This document shows positions 9,936 to 18,167 of a DNA stretch of 64,000 nt, one piece after another. Within the stretch, counting starts at the first letter, position 1; each line of letters starts with the position of its first letter. The notes beneath the pieces are model-generated. The model was given only the letters and a program-made list of their open reading frames with translations, ran no database searches and was not told the origin of the DNA. The translations under genes were made by a program, and so were the position numbers. The DNA lies in NCBI GenBank assembly GCA_020055645.1, contig CM034546.1, positions 42,780,001-42,844,000 on the forward strand, in the 5' to 3' direction. The DNA comes from Tomocerus qinae (taxonomy: Eukaryota; Arthropoda; Collembola; Entomobryomorpha; Tomoceridae).

Positions 9936-10288
9936 TCAGAACCTTTTCCGTAGAGTTCTTGTTGTCGCTGTTGGAATGAGGGAATTGTGGGAATGATTTC
10001 AGGGTTCACAGGGACTGTACTCCTGGAGTCGTCCGCTGATTTTTGGGATTCTCTGATTTTCTTCACGACGTCTTTTAGTTTGGTTGTTTTAGTCTTGGTA
10101 GTATTGAGTTCTTCCATTATGTCGGTGAAAGTCTTTTGTTTGGGTGGGGGTGTGGGTTTATATACTCGTTGTTTGAGTTGTTCTTTCGCTGGCATGGTTT
10201 TGTCGGATGTTATCTGATACGGTTGTGTCTTGTAATAAGTCTTTTCGATCATCACCAGTAATTTGCTCGGTTTCTTTGTTGGTGCCAT
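9911..10288 (-). CDS. Retroelement accessory ORF 3a, Lys/Pro-rich protein
   Basis: 125 codons from the ATG at 10288, which begins one base after the TAA of the coiled-coil ORF (TAAGATG). The product is basic and low-complexity, with proline stretches (KPTPPPKQK) and a lysine-rich central part. The stop-start spacing suggests termination-reinitiation from the upstream ORF or a shared spliced message. No known domain is recognised. The frame is followed by 3b and 3c in successive -1 frames. Confidence 0.45.
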   Translation of the reverse strand: MAPTKKPSKLLVMIEKTYYKTQPYQITSDKTMPAKEQLKQRVYKPTPPPKQKTFTDIMEELNTTKTKTTKLKDVVKKIRESQKSADDSRSTVPVNPEIIPTIPSFQQRQQELYGKGSELDTNSKA

Positions 10289-10289
10289 C

Positions 10290-11273
10290 TTAGGGGGTTC
10301 GGTGTGGACCAAAGATGTCTGCAAATCGTCTCGTTGAACGGGGTGAAGACCTGTCTCTAGGTGAGGATCGCCTCGATGTTGAACGTCGTTCTCTTTCTCT
10401 TATTTGAAGCTGCTGTAATCGACTTCTTATGTCTGCCAGCCGCCGGGAATGACTAGCTGTTAATTGGGTTGTCCGACGGTGGTACTGCTGCGTCAGTTCG
10501 GTGATCTTAAGGTCGTGAAGTCTTTGAGTGGTCCTAAGTTTTTCCTCAGTTATTGTTCTTAGATTCTGTAGGTTAGCTATGCGTTCCGCGTTATGGGCGT
10601 TGCGTTCTGCGTAGTGTTCCTTGCGAATCTTGATCTCGTTTCGTAGGGTGACTATCTCACTGCGTAATGAGATTATTTCAGAGGACTTGGTCCGAACTAG
10701 TTCTTCTAGTTTCCGTTCCCGGGAAGCCAATTGGGTGTTGAGACGTTTACTGCTAGAGTAAAGATCGTTAAGCCTTTTTACCTCGGCTTCTCTACTATGT
10801 AGTTGTTCGGTAATCACGTGTTCCTTCCTTTCCTTGGCTACTAACAGTTGCGCTAATTCCTTGCGTCTATTTTGCAATTGTAAGTTGGATTGGGAATGGG
10901 TGTTGCTATGCTGTCCTAATGCAAGGATATGTTCCCTTTGCTGTGTAATTATGTTGTTGGCTTCGTCTAGTTTTGCCTCCAAATTTTTAATGATGTCCTG
11001 GTATTCTTTATGGTCGTTGTTGGCGTATAAGTGAGAGAAAACTTCTATGTCTTCTTTGAATACGGTTGGTGTGTGAGGTACTGCCCTGAAAGTTTCTATA
11101 TTTTCTAGTTTGCAATCTTCTACTACTTGATCTGATTCTTTGGTGGTATTTGTTTCGCAATCTTGTATAGCTTTATAAAAAATTTGGTTAAGGGTTATTC
11201 TCCCCCTGCTAAGTTCGATGGACTGACTGGAATTAGTGAAAGCTTGGTGTTTATTTATATGGAAATTATCCAT
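10290..11273 (-). CDS. Retroelement accessory ORF 2, long coiled coil with SR-like tail
   Basis: 327 codons from the ATG at 11273. An upstream TTG at 11306 is in frame, but the ATG follows a good splice acceptor. Residues about 85-285 are rich in Leu, Glu, Arg and Lys in heptad-like spacing (KNLEAKLDEANNIITQQR), which predicts a long coiled coil. The C-terminus (about 288-320) is an Arg/Ser tract (RERERRSTSRRSSPRDRSSP) like RNA-binding SR domains. The ORF starts 36 nt after the pol stop. Standard errantiviruses have nothing comparable between pol and env. A structural, RNA-binding or matrix-like role is possible but unproved. Confidence 0.6.
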   Translation of the reverse strand: MDNFHINKHQAFTNSSQSIELSRGRITLNQIFYKAIQDCETNTTKESDQVVEDCKLENIETFRAVPHTPTVFKEDIEVFSHLYANNDHKEYQDIIKNLEAKLDEANNIITQQREHILALGQHSNTHSQSNLQLQNRRKELAQLLVAKERKEHVITEQLHSREAEVKRLNDLYSSSKRLNTQLASRERKLEELVRTKSSEIISLRSEIVTLRNEIKIRKEHYAERNAHNAERIANLQNLRTITEEKLRTTQRLHDLKITELTQQYHRRTTQLTASHSRRLADIRSRLQQLQIRERERRSTSRRSSPRDRSSPRSTRRFADIFGPHRTP

Positions 11274-11277
11274 CGAA

Positions 11278-11304
11278 CTGAAAATGAAATAAGAAAACAA
11301 CAAC
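11278..11304 (-). promoter_or_regulatory. Splice-acceptor-like sequence before the coiled-coil ORF
   Basis: On the minus strand TTGTTTTCTTATTTCATTTTCAG lies 4 nt before the ATG at 11273, directly after the pol stop. The long pyrimidine tract plus CAG is a textbook 3' splice site and would let ORF 2 be read from a spliced RNA. Confidence 0.55.
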
Positions 11305-11308
11305 AAAA

Positions 11309-14300
11309 TTAGGACTTGTGGCGAGACATCGATCTAGTAACGACGCCAGGCCTTGGAGGGGAAGCGCATATGGGGGGTGGTGGAGATTGCTGGGGAGGAG
11401 AAGGTTGGTCATCGTGGGTAACGACGATGTCATTGTCGGTAGTGACAACATCCTCGTCGATATCCTCGAGCTCTTCATCTGCCCAGTGAACTTGTTTGCG
11501 TTGCGGACTTTTCTTGAGTCGGGCAACGTGAACTTCCTGGATTCTAGACTTTCCTTTGGAAGAAGTCGTGGCAATATCATAATTTAGTGGCCCGGTTTGT
11601 CGAAGGACTTTGTGTGGTCCTTCAAACCGTGAAAGGAGTTTAGTAGTAAGGCCAACGGTTTTACGAGGTACAAATAACCAAACATTGTCATCCACTTCAT
11701 GAGTAACATCACGACGGGTTTTATCGTACATAGATTTATTGTATTGTTTGACTTGCCGCATGCCTTCTATGGCGGCTAGTCGAGCTTGGTGTAATTCATT
11801 TACTTCAATATCTCTGTGCTTGGGTTCGATCGGAGGGAGAAATGTGACGTCGATAGGTTGTCGTGGTTCAACTCCGTAAACCAAATAATAGGGGGTGTTC
11901 CTAACACTAGCACTGTAGGAGGTGTTGTATGCCCAAATTAAGTGTTTCACCTTATGATCCCAGTCCGTATGTTTCTTTTTAGGATTGATAGTCGTACTTA
12001 GCATAGTAGCTAGTACTTTGTTAATACGTTCGACGTGGGCCATCGTCTGAGGATGATAAGGTGTCGCAGTCTTCTGATCAATTCCCATCTGAAGCAGAAG
12101 ATTGCGAATAACACAGGCGGTAAATTCTTTTCCAAAATCTGTAATAATACGTAATGGAGCGCCTATAGTGGTGATGATGTTTTCCACGATGAAGCGAGCG
12201 ACTTCGTCAGATTCTTTCGAGGGGATTGCTTTAATGAAAGCATACTTCGTAAGGTAGTCAGTTGCTACGACTAGATACTTATTTCCGTATGGTTCACTAG
12301 TGACGAAGGGACCAAGTAAGTCAATACCGATTGTTTCCCAAAGAGAACTTCCTGAGAAACTGTGCAATAGTCCAACTGTTAATGTGGTAGGGTCTTTCCT
12401 AGCTTGACAAGGTTGGCATGTTACAACATATTCCAGTATGGTTTTATGCATCCTAGGCCAAAAATATTTACTTCTTATTCGTTGATAAGTTTTCAAAAAT
12501 CCTAAATGTCCTGAGAGAGGAACATCGTGTGATTGTTCGATGAGCATGTCTCTAATAGCCATAGGGGCGTATAATAATGGTTTCTCATCTATGGGCTTTT
12601 GATAATATAAAATATCATCTTTCATGCTATAGTTGCGAATTTTCTTTCGTTCCCATTTATCTAAATTACGTTTACGCAATAATTTTGTAATTTCTTTAAT
12701 TTCAGGATCCATAGCCTGTATCGCAGCCATCTCGTTTACAATGGTAACCATCATAGTGAGGGGTGGCATATCGAAATCTTCATCGTCGTCTGGCGTAGCC
12801 TTATCAACAGGATTTCGAGACAGACTATCCACGTGAGTATGAGTTTTACCAGATTTATAAGATACAGTATAAGTAAATGGCAACAATTTTATGGCAAAAC
12901 GTGCTAATCTTGCTGTGGGGTCTTTAATGTATTTCAGGGAACATAATGCATGGTGATCGGTCTTAATAACAAAGGGTTTGGTGATGAGATAAGACCTAAA
13001 TTTTCTGCAGGCGAAAACTACAGCGGAACATTCCAGGTCAGATACGCTATAATTTTTCTCACCGTCTGTCAAAGTCCGGGATGCAAAGGCTATTGGCTGT
13101 TCTTCTTCGTCTACAATTTGCAAGAGTGCTGCGCCTAAGCCTTTTCTAGATGCGTCGGTATGGAGAACTAACGGGAGTTTAGGGTTAAAATGTCCTGGTA
13201 CTGGAGAATTAGTTAGTAAAGTTTTTAAATGCTTAAAGGCTTTTTCTGCCTCTGGTGGCCATAGGAAACTATCCTTGTTTTTCAGAAGAGCATATAACGG
13301 ATTCGCAACGGCACTTAAATTGGGGACAAAATTACGATAGTAATTAAATAATCCTAAAGCTTGACGTAAAGTAGTCAAGTCGACTGGGGTAGGATAATGT
13401 TTAACTGCCTTAATTTTGTCTGGATCGGTGGCTATTCCGTCTTTAGACACGACGTGTCCTAGCACTTTGCATGAAGTATAGCCAAATGAACATTTGGTGA
13501 CCTGAAGGGTCAAATTATGTTCTCGTAGTCGTTGTAAAACTAATTTTATTCGGCGTAGGTGATCATCAAAATCGGCACCCGGCACAAGAATGTCGTCCAA
13601 GTAAACACAGCAAACGTTCCATTGTAAGCTGTTCATAACTGTTTGGATCGACCTACTCATGTGAGCAGGTGCATTAGCCAGGCCAAAAGGCATGAATTTC
13701 CATTCGTATAGTCCATCTGGGACTACAAATGCCGTTTTCTCCTGATCTTGAGGCCGTACACCAAATTGGTGATATGCGGATTGTAAATCTATTAAGCCGT
13801 AGTAAACGGAACCTTCTAGGGCTTCGAAGTAATCTTGAATGAGTGGTAAGGGATAAGAGTCTTTCCTGGTAATGCTATTCAAGGCCCTATAGTCTAAGCA
13901 TAATCGTAGTTTGCCGTTTTTCTTGGGTACCAGTAGTACTTGACTAGCCCAAGGTGAGTCAGAGGGGGTTATTTTGCCTGCTTCTAACAATTCTTGGATT
14001 TGCCGATTGATTTCAGCTTTCTCTGCCGGAGAGTGTCTATAGGGACGTTTTCTAATTGGTAATGAATCGCCTGTATCGATTTTAAAAGGTGGGACACTTG
14101 TACAATGCCCTATGTCACTTAGATTTGTAGAAAATCTATCGCCATATTGCCGCAAAGGATCACGAAGTCGATCTTTTTGTTCATCGGTTAATTCTGGATT
14201 GATGTCTATTTTATTTAATTCATCATCGGTTAATTCCCTAGTTGGTATTGGTGGGGTTGAAACGGAATCTGGATGTTCTTCTACTGTTATATCCTGCGTT

Positions 14301-15283
14301 TTGGTATGGTGACGAAGGGGTAAGGCACTATTTGCAGCCGTATTTGTTTTGGAAATAATTCCTTGGACAATTTGATCTACCTTGGCTATAGTAATGCCTC
14401 GTGGGACTCTTTTATGCTCATTCTCCGGATTTTCTAGAAGAATGTCTAGCCAAGATGTATGTACGTTGTCGAATTTCCGTGGTTGAAGCTCTACTATTGC
14501 TGTTCGGACTCTTAATCCATATTTTTCAAATAAGTTAGGGGCTTCGATTATAACAGCAGTTGTGTCTTGAAGGACTTTAGAATTGGAATAAATGCATGAA
14601 ATGACTTTAGCTGATTTGGGTGGCATTTCAACCATAGAGTCAGTTCGGAACTTAATAGAATTTAAATATTGACAACCAATAAAATCCATTTCTAAAGTGT
14701 TGAAGTCCGTTTCTACTTGACATCCTGGTGGAATTATCGAACTATCTACTGTGAATAAGACATCGTTATCCTGAATACGCAACATTTTGTTCTTGAAGTC
14801 TATTTGGACTTCCTTGGTATCGCAGAAGTCGGTGCCTAAAATCATCTCAAAGGGGAGTCCATTATCCATTACGAAGAAGTTATGCGAATAGGTAATACCG
14901 TTAAGAGCAAATTTTTGTTGAGTAATACCTCTTGGTGATATCGACTCGCCTGAAACTGTTTTTACCTGAACTCCGATTAATGGGACAATGGGGCCTTTAA
15001 CATTTTGGGCGGTTAACATAGAAATACCGGCCCCCGAATCAATTAAACATCGCAAATAATTTTCATTGATGTTGATGCCATCTATGATTGGGATACCGTA
15101 TTTCTTGTTACTGATCATGGCGGCAATGAAGCTAATGAAGCCTTCTATGTCTAAGGTTTGGGGGTGTTGATCAAGAGTTTCCTTGTGGGGGTTTTCTGCG
15201 GGAGAGGAGTCCGGAGGTTCGTCGGGAGGACTCACTCCCTCGGTTGGGAGTCCTGATTCTTTTTCTTCTTTTGGGCACGGCAA
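11309..15283 (-). CDS. pol: Ty3/gypsy Pol polyprotein (PR-RT-RNase H-IN)
   Basis: 1,324 open codons reached by a -1 shift from the nucleocapsid frame (overlap 15232-15283 with an A-rich stretch AAAAGAAGAAAAAG). Counting from the first open codon, the aspartic protease has DSG at 82-84. RT shows LRLCLDYRALN at 459-469 and the YLDD catalytic box at 561-564. RNase H has D710, E751 and D776. Integrase has the HHCC finger (H919, H926, C956, C959) and the D988, D1049, E1085 triad with 35 residues between the last two. A GPY/F-like module follows, then an acidic/proline-rich tail. No frame lesion is present and the catalytic residues look complete. Synthesises cDNA and integrates it. Confidence 0.95.
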   Translation of the reverse strand: MPCPKEEKESGLPTEGVSPPDEPPDSSPAENPHKETLDQHPQTLDIEGFISFIAAMISNKKYGIPIIDGININENYLRCLIDSGAGISMLTAQNVKGPIVPLIGVQVKTVSGESISPRGITQQKFALNGITYSHNFFVMDNGLPFEMILGTDFCDTKEVQIDFKNKMLRIQDNDVLFTVDSSIIPPGCQVETDFNTLEMDFIGCQYLNSIKFRTDSMVEMPPKSAKVISCIYSNSKVLQDTTAVIIEAPNLFEKYGLRVRTAIVELQPRKFDNVHTSWLDILLENPENEHKRVPRGITIAKVDQIVQGIISKTNTAANSALPLRHHTKTQDITVEEHPDSVSTPPIPTRELTDDELNKIDINPELTDEQKDRLRDPLRQYGDRFSTNLSDIGHCTSVPPFKIDTGDSLPIRKRPYRHSPAEKAEINRQIQELLEAGKITPSDSPWASQVLLVPKKNGKLRLCLDYRALNSITRKDSYPLPLIQDYFEALEGSVYYGLIDLQSAYHQFGVRPQDQEKTAFVVPDGLYEWKFMPFGLANAPAHMSRSIQTVMNSLQWNVCCVYLDDILVPGADFDDHLRRIKLVLQRLREHNLTLQVTKCSFGYTSCKVLGHVVSKDGIATDPDKIKAVKHYPTPVDLTTLRQALGLFNYYRNFVPNLSAVANPLYALLKNKDSFLWPPEAEKAFKHLKTLLTNSPVPGHFNPKLPLVLHTDASRKGLGAALLQIVDEEEQPIAFASRTLTDGEKNYSVSDLECSAVVFACRKFRSYLITKPFVIKTDHHALCSLKYIKDPTARLARFAIKLLPFTYTVSYKSGKTHTHVDSLSRNPVDKATPDDDEDFDMPPLTMMVTIVNEMAAIQAMDPEIKEITKLLRKRNLDKWERKKIRNYSMKDDILYYQKPIDEKPLLYAPMAIRDMLIEQSHDVPLSGHLGFLKTYQRIRSKYFWPRMHKTILEYVVTCQPCQARKDPTTLTVGLLHSFSGSSLWETIGIDLLGPFVTSEPYGNKYLVVATDYLTKYAFIKAIPSKESDEVARFIVENIITTIGAPLRIITDFGKEFTACVIRNLLLQMGIDQKTATPYHPQTMAHVERINKVLATMLSTTINPKKKHTDWDHKVKHLIWAYNTSYSASVRNTPYYLVYGVEPRQPIDVTFLPPIEPKHRDIEVNELHQARLAAIEGMRQVKQYNKSMYDKTRRDVTHEVDDNVWLFVPRKTVGLTTKLLSRFEGPHKVLRQTGPLNYDIATTSSKGKSRIQEVHVARLKKSPQRKQVHWADEELEDIDEDVVTTDNDIVVTHDDQPSPPQQSPPPPICASPPRPGVVTRSMSRHKS

Positions 15284-15600
15284 TCACGATTGTTGTGACC
15301 CGAACGGTTATGGAAGTCGCAGTAGCCTAATTCGGTGCAGTCTTTAGCAAAATGGCCGGGCTTCCTACAGTTATAGCAGATGTCTTTTCTATTGGTATTA
15401 TTTCTGTTACCTGTTGTTGACGTAGCATGAGGGGGTGGTCTACTTAGAGCGGCCACGTTAACTGTAACTTGGCGATGAATATCATCGAGCCGTTTAGTTA
15501 CCCCTGCAAGCTTGTTGCCCAAATCGCTCTTCTCCTTATAGTATCTGGAGTCGGCCCATGTTAATTCGGCGTCTTCGATGGTCCTTAGATGATTGACCAA
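15232..15600 (-). CDS. gag: Gag nucleocapsid segment with CCHC zinc knuckle
   Basis: This open frame continues the capsid ORF after a +1 change of frame near 15600. It contains one canonical knuckle, CYNCRKPGHFAKDC (C-x2-C-x4-H-x4-C), and a second atypical one, CDFHNRSGHNNRDC, with His in the second position. A lysine run and the -1 overlap with Pol follow. Nucleocapsid knuckles bind and package genomic RNA. The break between capsid and nucleocapsid is not where retroelements normally shift frame, so it is probably a single-base lesion. Confidence 0.8.
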   Translation of the reverse strand: MVNHLRTIEDAELTWADSRYYKEKSDLGNKLAGVTKRLDDIHRQVTVNVAALSRPPPHATSTTGNRNNTNRKDICYNCRKPGHFAKDCTELGYCDFHNRSGHNNRDCRAQKKKKNQDSQPRE

Positions 15601-16993
15601 TTCTTGATTGAAACTGTGCCTTTTTGAAGTACTCGGGGAGCAGATTGGGCAGGACTTTCATTTCGATTTGCTCCATGGGCATCTTGGGATCGATTAAACT
15701 CAAGTAATGGAAGCAGTCGTAGAGGTAGCGATCGACAGGTTCGCCTTCTTGCTGGACTCGCTTTTTGAGAAGTCCTTTCATTCTGGCTTTGAAAGTGTCA
15801 CGAGTAAATTCCTTGATGAAAGCAGGCTTCAAAACAGCCCAAGTGTCCATCCCAGGTGTTCCCTTCTCACTATGGTACCAGTGGTTGGCCATAGTGTCCA
15901 AAAATTGGGGAAACATGCTTGCTTTAACAGGGTCTTTCCAATGCTGTGTGTTAGCGATACGTTCCCATGAATCCATATATTCCGTGGCGACATGTTTGTC
16001 GGGATCGAACTTGGTGTAGGTGACGGGGTCCAGCATGTTCAAGGTAGATGGCATTAGAGTAAATGTGGTTCTTGCAGTTAGTCGTGGGCAAGTTGCTAAA
16101 ATGCAAGTACAGGTCGGAAGACCTGAACAAGTGGCTGGACACGGGGCTCGGCCACAAACGCAAGTGGCTGTGCCTGTGCAGGCAGTGGGGCAGGTTGCAC
16201 ATACGCAACAAGTCGATCCATCACAGTCACCACAGGTGGCGGGGCAACGGGTACATAAGCCAGGCATGTCTCGATCGGCTCCCGGGGGGTTGAATAGTTT
16301 TTGAAAAGGGGAACTAAGGTCTGGGATCTGAGGTGAAAGATGAAAAAGGTTGGTGAATGGTGTGTGGTAGTCTGGTATGGGGGGTTGTGGTGTAGTTACT
16401 TTAGGTGTAGCTGGTGGGGACGGTGTTTTGTAGGTGGTAGTGATGAGAGGGTTACGTGGATCGCCTACGATTTGTTCTAAGATTTCATCCGTGAGGGTGA
16501 TATCGTTACTGTCGTCAGAGCTAATGGGGCTCTGTGGATTAACTACCTGTTGTGTTGTATTATCTGGACTTAGGGTCTGTACTACCTTTTCTAATACTTC
16601 ACCTGTTTGCTTAACCTGGCCAATGTAATTTAAAAGATCGCTATATTGGGCTTGTGTACCTAGAACTGTCTTTGATGTGTCTACTACTGTGGAACTCGAG
16701 TTCGCTTTGGGTACAGTGATCGCTTTAGGTACGGTATGCTTCTGTGCTGGGGTCTTCACTATTTCCCTAGCGTCTCCAAATGTTGCCTGTGCCGCTTTCG
16801 GCTTTGACGTGTCCTGCCTGTGTGAGCACGACTGTGTGTAACTCTTCGAGGAGCTTGTGGGTTGACTAACGTTAGTATCTACTCCTGATGCACCAGCTGA
16901 TTTCGATCGTTTGCTTAAGCCTATTCCGTGGTGTTTTTCAAGTTGCTTAAATTCGGGTTCCTGTTTTTTTAATCTACTAGATTGCCTACTCAT
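15536..16993 (-). CDS. gag: Gag, capsid part with an unusual cysteine-rich insert
   Basis: The start is the ATG at 16993; an in-frame GTG at 17008 would add five residues. The N-terminal ~245 residues are low-complexity, Ser/Thr/Pro-rich. Between residues about 247 and 302 there are 17 cysteines in 56 residues, in repeated CPATC/CxC patterns. A retrotransposon-gag capsid domain follows (about 315-460: FDPDKHVATEYMDSWERIA; FIKEFTRDTFKARM). The frame ends shortly after the capsid, and the nucleocapsid lies in the +1 frame from 15600. A cysteine cluster of this kind is not part of the usual gypsy Gag. Confidence 0.8.
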   Translation of the reverse strand: MSRQSSRLKKQEPEFKQLEKHHGIGLSKRSKSAGASGVDTNVSQPTSSSKSYTQSCSHRQDTSKPKAAQATFGDAREIVKTPAQKHTVPKAITVPKANSSSTVVDTSKTVLGTQAQYSDLLNYIGQVKQTGEVLEKVVQTLSPDNTTQQVVNPQSPISSDDSNDITLTDEILEQIVGDPRNPLITTTYKTPSPPATPKVTTPQPPIPDYHTPFTNLFHLSPQIPDLSSPFQKLFNPPGADRDMPGLCTRCPATCGDCDGSTCCVCATCPTACTGTATCVCGRAPCPATCSGLPTCTCILATCPRLTARTTFTLMPSTLNMLDPVTYTKFDPDKHVATEYMDSWERIANTQHWKDPVKASMFPQFLDTMANHWYHSEKGTPGMDTWAVLKPAFIKEFTRDTFKARMKGLLKKRVQQEGEPVDRYLYDCFHYLSLIDPKMPMEQIEMKVLPNLLPEYFKKAQFQSRIGQSSKDHRRRRINMGRLQIL

Positions 16994-17039
16994 GGGACTA
17001 GGGGCCACAAATAGGAGGGTAAGCGCGCGGTCGATTCGA

Positions 17040-17411
17040 TTATGGTGTTACAATTTTCTTCTTACCATATAGCCGCGAGAGGACATGCGAGCTAAGCGGG
17101 GTTAGTTGTAAGCTTTTGCAATTGATTTGACTAATATGTAGTATGCGTCTAGGGTTTATGCTTTTTAATCGAATGCACTGTTTTACGTTACAGGCCTTTT
17201 CGAGAACAAGGACTCCCAATTCCAAACGAGGAACGTCAAGAGGGAGTAAGCAATAACCAGGTGCAGGACTGTACGGGTACAGAGTTTTTATGAAAATGCG
17301 TCCAAAGGAAACGCAATGAATGCAATGTGTTTCGACTTCAATGTCGTAAGACGACGGCCGTACTGTAGGGACAGTTACGTATGCTAAAAGAAGAAGTACT
17401 ATGAGGTGCAT
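17040..17411 (-). CDS. Small secreted-type ORF upstream of gag (ORF 0)
   Basis: 123 codons from the ATG at 17411, the first AUG in this frame. The N-terminus MHLIVLLLLAYVTVPTV looks like a signal peptide directly at the start codon. The mature part has six cysteines and no second strong hydrophobic segment, so a secreted or lumenal protein is suggested. It ends 46 nt before the gag ATG, inside the retroelement leader. A viral-type signal-peptide ORF ahead of gag is not part of standard gypsy organisation. It may be captured host sequence or a chance frame; I do not recognise it. Confidence 0.4.
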   Translation of the reverse strand: MHLIVLLLLAYVTVPTVRPSSYDIEVETHCIHCVSFGRIFIKTLYPYSPAPGYCLLPLDVPRLELGVLVLEKACNVKQCIRLKSINPRRILHISQINCKSLQLTPLSSHVLSRLYGKKKIVTP

Positions 17412-18159
17412 GAGATATGTGCCTATCGTATGAATAGGAAGGGTGTGGTAGGAAGGAGATCTCGCTACGCGGACCAAGAGTTCGAGCGTGAGCCCAGAAC
17501 AACAACAGAAAAACACCTACTTCGAGCTTGCGCTCAAAAGCCAGTGTATTCTTTGAAGAGTAGAAAAGGGAAGGTAAGGATCTCGAACGATGCTGTTACT
17601 TTAACAAAAATCAAATTTGTAAAATTGAAATAATAAAAGAAATATAAGTGTAAAATGATTATGATTATGCTATGCAACAAGTGTGTTGGTACACGTAATG
17701 GGGTACAAGGATGGGTATCGAGGGGTTAGTACTACTAGGGTAGTCGATGGTCAACGTTATAAGGAGGGGTGTCGGTGGAAGTGTTACCTTACAAGGGGGG
17801 GGGGTTACTATTAAAAAGGATGGGTGTTGGTGGAGGTGACTCCTTACAAGGAGGGTATGGGTGAGTGTACGAAAACACTTCGGCACAAAAACAAACAAAC
17901 AAAAGGTGAGGTACAATAACAGGGGTACAAGGTAGAGGGTGCTAGGTAGGGGTACAAGGTATATAAAGAGCAAGAGTGTTACGTTAAAGCATGAAGCCCT
18001 CTCTTAGCCAAATGATAAAAAGAAGAGTGTATAGAGGATTACCACAGCATCTCGACCATGTAGTATGGGGCACCGTAGGGGGAAGGCCTCTTACGTAGAT
18101 CCTACTATACGAAATGATAAACTGAATTTGGAAAACTTACAGTTGTGTTCTGTCCGAAT
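17412..18159. other. Retroelement leader, first part (gag side)
   Basis: No supported gene. The stretch is G-rich on the plus strand, with repeated GGGGTACAAGG and TACAAGGAGGG motifs between 17690 and 17960. It lies between the signal-peptide ORF and the hAT insertion and would be the 5' untranslated region of the element. Confidence 0.45.
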
Positions 18160-18167
18160 TTGATTAT

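Noticed and set aside
9987..10217. Plus-strand ORFs opposite the retroelement accessory genes
   Set aside because: They are shadows of the minus-strand coding sequence.
17665..17973. Hydrophobic minus-strand ORF in the leader region
   Set aside because: Composition comes from a G-rich/C-rich repetitive leader; no domain and no good start context.
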